From: Todiramphus chloris collaris
Taxonomy: Eukaryota > Chordata > Aves > Coraciiformes > Alcedinidae
Assembly (NCBI GenBank): GCA_025345505.1
Contig: JANVCC010000049.1
Span: 7,903,568 to 7,967,567, forward strand
Length of the DNA stretch: 64,000 bases
Reading direction: 5' to 3'
How positions within the stretch are numbered: the stretch's first letter is position 1; the number at the start of each line of letters is the position of its first letter. Of the stretch, positions 53,901 to 64,000 are shown in pieces. Under the pieces are notes generated by a model. The model saw only the letters and a list, made by a program, of their open reading frames with translations, ran no database searches and was not told the DNA's origin. A program made the translations under genes and the position numbers.

Positions 53901-56900
53901 AACCCGTGAATGTCTGTGCAGCACCTAGCGTGTGGTTCATCGATCGAGTCTGCTCCTGCTCTGACAACTACAACATACAATTGCTGGAACAGAAAGTGCT
54001 ACTTCCACGCAACGCACCTACTGCGTTGCCACTCCCTGCCTTAACAGCCCCTGAGTGACTGCAGCACCGAGATGGACACACATTACACAAATGTCAATCT
54101 CATAACTGGTTTTATTAGCTGTGTCGCCTCCAGTCCTCTGGAATTATGGCTTATGAAAATTGCCTTGAGAGTAATTTGATGTTATGAGACTTTGGAACAG
54201 GGCCTTTATGTCTTGAGTGGTTGATATCATATTAGACTCAAGTTGAGGGATGTTTAAATAATGAAAGAGGAAAGAGAAGGAAAGCTGAGGCAGGTATGAG
54301 TGGCTGTGGTGGGAGTTTAAAAGATTGAGAGAGAGAATTGCAGCACAACTTGCAGGAAATGAAAAGAAGGATTCTAAAATGACCTGTTTAAACCTGGCTT
54401 GTCTTCACAACATGGTGCATTAAAGACACCTGGTCTGCTCTGGAAGAGCTACCTCAGATGCACTGCTCTGCACAAGCTGATATACCACACTTCTGTCTGG
54501 AGCACAGGACATATCAAAAGTCCCAAGCATATCCAGAAGATTAAATGTGAGCCCCTAATAGAGACTGATCAAATCCTCCCACCTCTATCACAGAAATCTT
54601 CACCACTGTGAAGTGCTTCATTGCATTTAGCTGCCCTTGGTGAAGCCAACTTTGTCTTACGTGCTTCTCCCACCTCCTCAGGAGAAAGGCATGCTCATAG
54701 ACAGACATGCACAGATCAGCCCAGGGAGTGAACCGATAGGCACCGAGCTGTGGACTTAGGGAGACAGAGGGAATACTCCCCACTTTCCCTAACCTCTTCA
54801 ATTTTCCCCTCTGGAATCTCAATCCCAGGCATTTTCCTACTAGGCAATAAGAGGAAGCAGTGGTTCTTTCTGCTGCAAAAGGAAAAGTAATTAACTACAT
54901 CTAGAGACACTTTTTACCTGCAGAAATCTGTGACTTTGAACTTTGGCTTGAGAAATGTGAAGAGTGGGTCATTAGAGTAAGGGTTCAGCCTTGCTAGACC
55001 TTCTACCAGGTAAGCACAGGAAAAAAATATACAACAAATAGCAGAAGCATCTACAGTCACATACCATAATGTTTATAGAGATAAGCCACCAGCCCAGCTT
55101 CTCTTTTTTAAGTTATTTGTGACATAGGGTGAAATATTTCTTATGGAATTTCTTTTCTATTGTATTCTGAGCAAGTTTTTGTCCTCCCTTTGTCAAAGGT
55201 GTAACCATGCTACAGCCAGGACAGGGCATGCAAGATCCTAATTACACTGGGTGAACTTTAAAGAACTTAATTTAATGACTATTAAGTGACAAACATCCTT
55301 TGACCCAGTTTACTCATCACACAGTCAGAGGTGCACCCTGGCAGACTGATGCATACAGATGTTTGTCTTTCTCTCCGGACCACTGGATGTCACTGTTGCC
55401 CCACAGAAGCTCTGAGGATGGACCTTTTCCTGGGCACACAGCAGGTGGCTCCTGCAAAGAAAATGCTGTCATTGAAGCGAGAGGAAAAGCTGAATAAAAA
55501 GAAGAAAGCTGCTTCTTTTTCAAGAGCAGCATTAAAAAGAAAGAGTAGAATTGCAAGAAACGGGGAGTGAATTTTGCTCAGGGTTCGTTGCTGTCCTCTG
55601 AGAGTGACGTAAGCTCATCTCCTTGGGTTTGGGCAGCGTGAGCTCAGAGCCCAGCCAGACCCAGGCCTGCAGAAGGTGCCATGTGCCAAGCTGGCACATG
55701 CTGGAACGAGTGTCCCTGTCAGCTACGCCTTACTGCTTAATGCGTGAGCCCGAGAGACTGAAAAGGCTGTTAAGCACAGCTCACGCTGCCCTGTAATCCA
55801 TCTGCAGACCATGGGAGATGATCTGCAGCATCCGTTAGTCCTCTGCCTCTTCTGCAGCTCCTGGTCAGGTCCAGGGCACATGCACAGTGCAGGAATAAAA
55901 ACAGAAAAACAAACGTAATGAGAATTCTGCTCAGTGGTTAGGAATTTCCACTGCCATTCTTCCACAAGCCAGAAACACATTCTGGAAAAAAAAAAGAACC
56001 GTAAGTAAGCAGGGCACAGATATTTCTTAAAGTTACCTTTAAAATAATTTGTGCCAGTGAGACAATCCCTCTTGCACAAGACCACCAGAGATTTGGCCCC
56101 GTGCCTTTAATCTATTCTATATTACACTTTAAATTACTTCCTTTGTAAAATCTTGTGTAAATTCGTGTAAATATGATCGAGCAATGGTTCGCATCTGAGC
56201 TGAATACCACTGTTCAGGCAGGAGCTCAGGAAGATGGGAACCTCCGTAAGAGTCTGTAGGAGGAGCTTCCTTCAAGTTACAGAGGTCTGATTCTTCTCTT
56301 TTTTCATGCCTGGTGGTTGTGGTTTTGGGAAAACTTATCCTATGCTCTCAGTTTTGCATTGGACCATTCGCACTGGAAACATGCCCTGCACCCGCTGTCT
56401 GGCTGTTCCTCCCCATGAGCACTGAGTCTTTCCATCCTGCCCTTTTTGTTCAGCCAGCCCCCATCAACTGGGCAGGACATTTCTGACCAGTGGAATTCCC
56501 AAGCAGAGCTCCTGCTGGGATATCTAAATTTCCCCACATTTGCAGCTTCCCTTGGTGTGTGTGAATGGAGGACAACCCTGGTCCCAAGTTTCTTGATACA
56601 TGCACCTGCATTTAGATGATACCTAAAGGCTGGAAACTTAGTGTTCATAGCTTGAGGATTTCTGCACTGTTATGATGCTGCTTGTCAAAGATATGAAAGC
56701 TGCAGTTAGGCTGAGAGCCACCAAAATGAGGCAGTTCAGTGGGGATAACAGACTAAGTATTTCAGATGGTCAGCTGCGGCCAAAACCAGACAAAGCAATA
56801 GGAAGAAATCTTGTTCCATAACAGCCCATGGACATCCAGCTGCAGATGTGGAAGAGAGAGCAGGATCAGTGGCAGGATTTGCTCCATAGACACTGTATCC

Positions 56901-58535
56901 AGCTGGGCAGTCGGAGCTGCCTCAACTATGTGAACTATTCTGCTAGGAAAGTACAGATGAGACAGAAACTCAAATAGATAAGCATCATAGCTGAGATTTT
57001 TTCCACAGACTGAATTCAGTGTGTCACATCATTGCTGCTTTTCTCATTCCCTGTGCCTGGGGAATTTATTAAAGTGATAATAACATTTTCACTGGACCTG
57101 AACCAAAACCCTGTAAAGTTTTGTGGTTAAATGAAGAGAGATTCATATCTAACCAAAGTGGATATAAATTTCTCCCTCTGCTTACACTAGATCTGGTTGT
57201 GAGTCGGGGACCCAAAACACACGGACTGCTACCAGCTAACAGCACAGTGCTCTGTCACATCAGCCTTTGGTTCCCTCCAGACAGACTGAACTGCTAAGAG
57301 GCAACAGCCCTTCTCTGTAACATATCTTAGAGGCTGTAATTTATTGCTAGATATTATTTTATTACCAAGCAATGCTGGGAATTCTTTTACTTAGTCTCTT
57401 GCTTACCAGTGAGAAATGCATTTTGCCCATTAATTATGGCTACTAGATGTGAGTGGGAGGAAGAGCTGTTGTTTTCTCATTTCAGCTACTTAACCACACG
57501 TATCTGGTGAGAAGGAAGAACAGTCATGCAGACGCAGAGCCTGGTAGATTGAAACATTGCTCTGTGGCCTGCCTTGAAGATGCTGCTGATTTTGGTGCAC
57601 ATCTTGTGTCGATAGTGTGCACAGCACACAGAAACTCTGCCAACACAGCCCAGTGACTTCCCACTTCACAAGCTGAAAAAAATGAGCCACGCCTATCCTT
57701 TCCCACCAGAAGTTCCTCCAGGCTGGGGTTGCAAAAAGTCTTCATTGGGAGAAAAGGAAGATGGTACCCTGTTGTAGGATGGATGGAGGAATGCCAGAGT
57801 GGGTTGGGTGCTCTTCAACCATATCTCAACCCACCCCCACCATCACGTGAAAGGGGTCCAGGGAGTGACCCCATCCTGGCTGCCCGAGGGCTTCCTTCCC
57901 TGCCTGCAACATCCAGACCATGACCACAACAGTGCCCACATTACCGGTGTTTGCTGGGGGTAGAAATGGGTTTGTCCCGTGGCCTCTGACTCCTGTCCAT
58001 GACAGTGGCTGGCCATCTGTTTTATCTCTGCTGGCACAGGGCAAACCTCAGGCAATTCACTGTTTTGAGCCGGATGTGTTTATTTTAAGTGCACCCTCAT
58101 GTCATCTGCACTCTGCTCAGAAAATTCTGACTGGGAATTTCATAAGGCACCCCTTTAACTCTTTTCATTCCTCTGTAAATAGGCAACTGCCTTTACTTAG
58201 CAACTGCCTGACTCATTTCCTCTCCGAGCAATCCTCTGGGTTCACTCTGTGCTACTTCCTCTTCACATTTTCTTCATCTTCTGATATTTTTTCCTTTTTT
58301 TAGCTGAGGCAGGCCATTAAAAATAGCAACAGGATTGTACTGTGTGTTTGTAAAATCGATACTACCACCCCAGAGATCTTCTCGAGCCCTTTCTCGTAAT
58401 CGTTCCATTTTCAGTTGTATAATTACTGTTAAGTCTTGAGGAAAGAGAAAGGATGCATTTTAACAGATATGAGAAAAAAAAATCTTTACGAACATATAAA
58501 CTTCCTCAGTATAATTCAGAGTTATATTTTGAAAT

Positions 58536-58600
58536 AGATATATTTTTATATATAAATAAACATATATTTTTATATATAAGTATTTACATATATTTGAAAA
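58536..58600. repeat. AT-rich TATATA/TTTTTATATATAA tract
   Basis: A run of TATATTTTTATATATAAATA and its near-repeat ATATATTTTTATATATAAG, partly self-complementary. A simple-sequence tract in intergenic DNA. Confidence 0.8.
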
Positions 58601-61600
58601 CCACACATGAAATGCTTCTGAAATCATATTTACATTAACAATCTCAGCCAAGTATGACAAACAGACTTACAGGATGAAAGCTTTTTGCTCTCTTTGTACT
58701 TTCAGCAGATGCTTAGAGGACACGGTTTTCTATGCACTCTTCTCACTAGTTTACATGATCACCTAGCACTGTCCTGATACAGAGTTCATTTTTTGCCACT
58801 TTGTACTAAAATTCCAGTATGTGAAAGCTCAAGCTTTGTAACCACGCAGCCGAACAAGCTGTGCTGTGCCAATCAAGATTGTTTCAGAAAAACAAAATGA
58901 AAAAAATTAGCTCTGCTTTTAGGTTAAAAAAAGGAGTTTGGGATCTACCAGCATTGCTTTCAGGAAAAGGTGAACTTGTCCCATTTCAGGGCAAGGGCCT
59001 TGCTCAGACCATGGAGAATAACATTTAAATTGGAGACTTTCCTACATGTCCATTAAAATGTCCTTTCTGAAACTGGGAAAGTCACATTCAACAGTGACAT
59101 CTACGCCATTGCCATCCATGCTGGCAGGACATCAGCCTGTGCTGCTCTTGGGTCTAACCCATCCTCTGGGAGCAGTCAAGGAAGTGCTCCTTCCAGGAGC
59201 ACCACATTCAGTTTGTCATCGCTCTGGGCAGAAGTGAGCCACAAGTGTCCCTGGAACTCCCGGGGCCCAGGAGATGCTTAAATGTAAACCTCTGTCTGAA
59301 CTCTGTTGAAGGGATGCACCTTTGCAGCCCCACAGAATGTTACATCTGCTCTGCTCAGGGCGTCTGGGAGATGGAGGTACCTTTTAAATGGGTCCTCACA
59401 ACCCACTTCTAATCGAATTTTGCTTTAATGTTTGTACAGGAGAAGGAGTGATAATTGAAGGGGAGGGGACCCTGCCTGACTCAGAAGTGTGTACGTTCAG
59501 ATGATTTATTGCAGGTAAGAATCAGGACCTCACTGGATTGTTCCCATTGGAAAAAGAAGCTGGAAACAAAAGTCAGATATTTACAATACTGAGCCTTGTT
59601 TCCTTGAACACAGAAGAAGAAAACCAAGCAGGGCTTCTCCTATTCACCACTTCCAAATCAAGGTCATTAACATGGCCTACACCCAAGACAGTCTGTCCTC
59701 CTGTCCTTTCAGGGGTCCATTAGGTGACTCCTTTTCTCACGGACACACAAACCATCCAGCTTGTCTCAAATCCTCTAGCCTTTACCTTTGTAATGACAGT
59801 CTTTAACAGGCAGCCTGTAGCCTTGGCTGAGAAACCAAAGAGAAACCTCAACAGTCCTTAGCTGTCATTACAGAAGTAGGTGTTAATTGGCCCTTCTATT
59901 CAGTTTCCAAGAGCACAGTGGTAAGTGAACCACCAGCTTTAACTAAATCTGCAGTCGATGCACCCTCCACCACACATGAAGCATTCGTAATTCCTGATTT
60001 ATTCAGTTCTGCCACAGCCCGCTGGAGATAAATTCCAAATCCGATGTGACACAGCATCCTCCTGTGCTGCATCCTACGTTTAGTCACTCCACACAAGCAT
60101 GCACCTTATTTCATTTTTAGTGTTAAACCGTGCCGTGTGTTCAAGTGAATGGTTTCTTAAGAGCTCTACTGCATCAAAGGCTTTTAAGGAGAATTCTCCC
60201 ATGAAAGCACAACGAAACCTGAATGCAGAATACAGCTTTGTGCTTGTACCTCTCCTGTCTGCAAATGAGGTGTCTGTCAGAAAAGCAGTGAACAGGCACA
60301 AGTAGTTCTCTCTTTATTTCTGCAGGTGGCACTAAGCATTTAGTTCTGAGACATATTTGTTCATTTAAAGCTGGTTTGAGTATCTAAAAGATGCTCTGTG
60401 CTATTCTGCCAACCCTTCCCCTATCACAACCTATATAGTAGAATGATGCATAGAGAAAGCAATAGGGTCTGTTTTGATCCTCATCCCTAGATGGTGGTGA
60501 CATTAACTACATCTCACTGAGGTGATGCAGCACTTCTGCCACCAGCTCTGAGCCCCATCTTTCTGTTCTGTGCCAGTTCCCACTCCTATCTGCAGGATTA
60601 TGTTTTACAACCTCATAAACTTCATTTAATTTTTCAAAATCTTTTTTTTTTTCTTAGTTTCGGGCCCTCATTCCTCGGCTTGGCTCCTATGAGCTGATCT
60701 CCACAAGCAGTGCTCCCTGAGCAATGAATACCACAGCCATGCACAGCTGAGATGCACCAGCTGGCCAGTGGCAGTGTCTCCTGGTGAAACCTGCTTTGCC
60801 ACAGCTCCTCCATCCAGAGCGAGGGGGATCAAAACCTCACATTTACATCAGCCAAGGAGAGGAATGAAGGGCAGAACGCTGACCCTGTGCAGCCTTCCTT
60901 CTTGTGTAGGTACCCGTGCAATACAAGGCACACAAACAGAGTATTATGAGGGCATTTAGAGGCAAGACTGTCGTGCTGCACTGTGCAGAGCCTCTTGTAG
61001 CGAGCTATCCTGCTCATCTGCACACCCTTAGAGGCACGTGGCCTCGCTCCTTACTGGGGAGCCCACGGACCAGACCCAGCTGGTCAGTGGTTCACCCATC
61101 AATCCTTGTTGCCTCCAGGATTGCGGTGGGAACTGAGGTGTGAGGCATATATAGCCCCAGCCAGGGGCAAGGCTGGACAGAAGCCAGTGGCATGAGCAAG
61201 TATGGGATTACAGCTGAGGCAAGCCACCAGCTCACTGCACCCGGGGAAGGGGTTTCACTAACCAGTCCCCCCACCCTGCAGTCCTACCCACGCCTCGCAC
61301 CATCCGCCCAGCACCAGCCACCTCAGACCCCTTGCACAGAGACAGTTCTCTGAGGATTTAATCTCACTGGGACAGAGACACTGAAGAGCTGGTGCCACAC
61401 ACCCAGGGCAGCCTTTCTTTTGAGCAGTGGAGGTCTGTGCAGCTGGATGCTCAGACCAGCGCAGAGCATCCTGACGGCTCTAGCTAACACACATGCCCAT
61501 GAGGATTCAGTGAACCTGGGAAAGACCCAGAACTAAAAGTGGACCCTGGTCAAGGAATACAAACTAAATACCCCTATTCCTAACCACTTGCCATCACTGT

Positions 61601-62057
61601 AAAACTTCAGTGCCACAGTCAGAACTCTCCAATTTGCAAAGTGTAAGCTCCTCCATAGTTAGGCCGAGTGCTTTGAGATTTCAAAGCTGAGTTGGGGATT
61701 ATCAGTCTTTGCCAGTTACCTTTTTGGGTGCTCCTATACACAGATGGCCTGACTGGCTGTGTTGTGTCAGAGCCAGATTGCATTTCACTGTAGCCTTTTG
61801 GAGCTGTTACTCTATCCCCAGGCTAACATATCTCCCATACTCTCGTGCAAAGCAGAGACAGCTTAGTGGCCCAAACCCAAAACCGTTATGACTTATTAAT
61901 TTAGCAACACCACTGGCAGTATGGGCTGAAGAGCAAAATGAGGAAGCCAGATGCATCCTTGTCTCCCATGTATCAAAATAAAAACATCTATAGCACTGCA
62001 CAGTCATGTTTAGAGCAACCACAAGCTCCAGGGTTGGACATTGAAGAAAAGCACTGG

Positions 62058-62086
62058 AAACAGATGATGCTAAACAGATGATGCTA
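62058..62086. repeat. Short tandem repeat, 14-bp unit, two copies
   Basis: AAACAGATGATGCT occurs twice in succession. Probably replication slippage. Confidence 0.8.
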
Positions 62087-64000
62087 TACCTGTCCGATCC
62101 TCCTCCCGCTCCTGCTCCACAAAGCACTCTGCTGTTTGACTGGGTTTTACATAGGTTTTTGCATTACATCCATCCCTGTTATATTTAACAGCTATTTATA
62201 CCATGCTTGATTTTCTTAGCTGGGCTATCCATGTGCTCAAGGTACGTACACAGTAAATTTAGAACTGATGAAGATTTTCCTTGATTTCCTTGTATCATCA
62301 AGACACAAAGTCCCAGCTTATTTCTCTTAGGTAGTATTTCTGGCTGACGGCCGAGTGTGCTGCTGTGTACTGAAGCATGTACTAGTTACAATCTGCTTTA
62401 GAAACATTATATATTTAAAAGGTAAATAGTGTCTTATAATTTCAAAGCACTGTATAACCACAAACTAATTGAGGTTCATGGCATCACCTTTAAGCAGATA
62501 AGGAGCTACCACTGAAAAGTAAACAGCAGCCAACACTTATTACCCTGAGGTCTGAACTACAGTAGGTATTTTTCCAGGTGTGGAACAGTAAAATAATTGA
62601 GTTTGCTCAAATGCCACTGTACAATAATAACTAGCAAATGTCAGTATTTAAATAGAAACTTCAAATGGAAACCTCCCACCCCCATCCACTTTTCCACCCA
62701 CTCGCCAGAAAGAGTTGCGCAGCTAAAGTGCTTGTCACAGAACTTGGCACAACTTCTTTTCACACAAGTTACATAGCCCAGATACCACCTTGAGTCAGTG
62801 GGGTGCAGGCTGGATGAAAATCATGCCCCTGGGAATCCCCTGAGAAAAGACAAGGCTACAGACCTGGTAGGCTGAGCGGGATGTTGTCATACTAAGAAGA
62901 AGAACCAGTATTGCTGGTGGAAGGCAAGCACCTCCTGCTCAGACCTACAGAGGAACTGGGTGCTTCTTTCTTTTTAATTTCCTGCAGCAGAGCAAGCTTC
63001 AAAGGGCCTCTGCGTGAGCTGCCTGCTTTGATCCAGGCCGAAAACACCTTGAAATTGGGAATCTCGGATACCAAAGCAGGTGCTGCATCACCACAGCAAG
63101 GCAAAGGAGAATCTTCAGGGCTTTTCAAACTCTCCTCCCTTTTTCTTCTTCACTGGACAAACCATGCAACCTCAGCAACACTCGGGATTATCGCACAGTG
63201 TCCACAGTAATTTAGCCAGGCCATTTACCACAGGATCTCAAACCACTTACAGCTCACCGCTCTTGACTGGAGCCAGAAACCTTACCATGTGGAAGCAGAA
63301 ATCATGGCAAATAAAGTAGAAACTCTGTTAGCAATTCCATGACCTGTGCTAACAGCAGTCACACTGAAAGCCATTAACTCCCAGAAAACAAGAGCCTTAC
63401 GTGTTTCTGTTAGCAAGGTAAGAGGGTTGGAGAGTACCACAACTGAAGAGTTTGCCATGAAAAGCTCACTCAAGTATGTGCTCAGTGCTTTACTGAAGCT
63501 ATCCCGCTGGCTACTGGGTGCTTAGATGGTCGGTGGCTGCTGTGTGTGGTTCACTGAGCACTGGAGAGAATTACAGTGAGTACTCTGGAGGGTTCTTCTG
63601 GAGCTAACACCGTTGATGTGAGCACCCAGCATTGCCACAAAATGTATCTAAAGGACTCCTACAGGCTATTTGTATGTCTCATTTATTTCAGAAATATTTA
63701 AAGGTCTTGCTAGCTTGGCCCTTAAATTTCTAGAAGAAAGAAAACTGGCTATCCTTGCCAAAGACATAAATGAATGCAAAGCTAGAAGGTAACCAACTGG
63801 GCTGAGTGGATTTCCTGGGGGGGCTACAATACCGCCTGCTGCTGAATCCATGGCCCACAGCATCAATACACTCATCATGATGCACTTACCTATTATTTTG
63901 CACTCACAATGCTTTGAAGAACTGATCCAGTGCTCATTACAGACAGCTACACGGGAGGCCTAATTGCAGAGTACATCACTGATTACATTAGAGGGGGGTC

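Larger units (their letters stand above)
48600..64000. other. Large stretch without a recognised gene, upstream of ADGRG4
   Basis: No open frame on either strand shows both a recognisable protein family and exon-like boundaries. Noncoding 5' exons and the promoter of ADGRG4 probably lie here but cannot be identified. In mammals MAP7D3 lies upstream in the opposite orientation; I saw no trace of it. The visible structure is simple repeats, the 123-bp repeat pair and an AT-rich tract. Confidence 0.55.

Overview
The window is a piece of vertebrate nuclear genome, almost certainly avian. It has long introns and gene-poor stretches, no operon-like packing, and many truncated CR1 LINE copies ending in the bird-typical ATTCTATGATTCTATG tail. 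I find two protein-coding genes, both on the minus strand: ADGRG4 (GPR112, an adhesion G protein-coupled receptor) at about 48.6-16.6 kb, followed downstream by BRS3 (bombesin receptor subtype 3) at 6.85-2.2 kb. The order and relative orientation ADGRG4 then BRS3 is the same as on human Xq26.3, so this is a conserved synteny block.

Layout from left to right. 1-2050: no gene seen. 2054-6849: BRS3, three coding exons with consistent phases that join into a 396-codon, seven-helix receptor. 6.9-16.5 kb: intergenic, with CR1 fragments. 16.58-48.58 kb: ADGRG4. I could place a signal-peptide exon, a 618-bp pentraxin/LNE-like exon, one tentative linker exon, then 21 phase-consistent exons encoding a SEA-like module (including a 26-bp microexon), a HormR module, a GAIN domain with an intact GPS, the 7TM bundle and a short cytoplasmic tail. 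The 21 downstream exons sum to 2805 bp, an open frame of 934 residues plus stop. The link between the pentraxin exon and the SEA exons is not fully resolved. 48.6-64 kb: no convincing gene on either strand, only small repeats and a duplicated 123-bp element.

Two points have the most biological content. First, the bird BRS3 carries, at three of four positions known to block bombesin binding in mammalian BRS3, the residue found in GRP receptors. Second, the bird ADGRG4 seems to lack the very long Ser/Thr-rich stalk of the mammalian protein. The two genes are both membrane receptors but nothing in the sequence indicates that they act together. I found no CRISPR array, tRNA, rRNA, provirus or novel multi-gene system.
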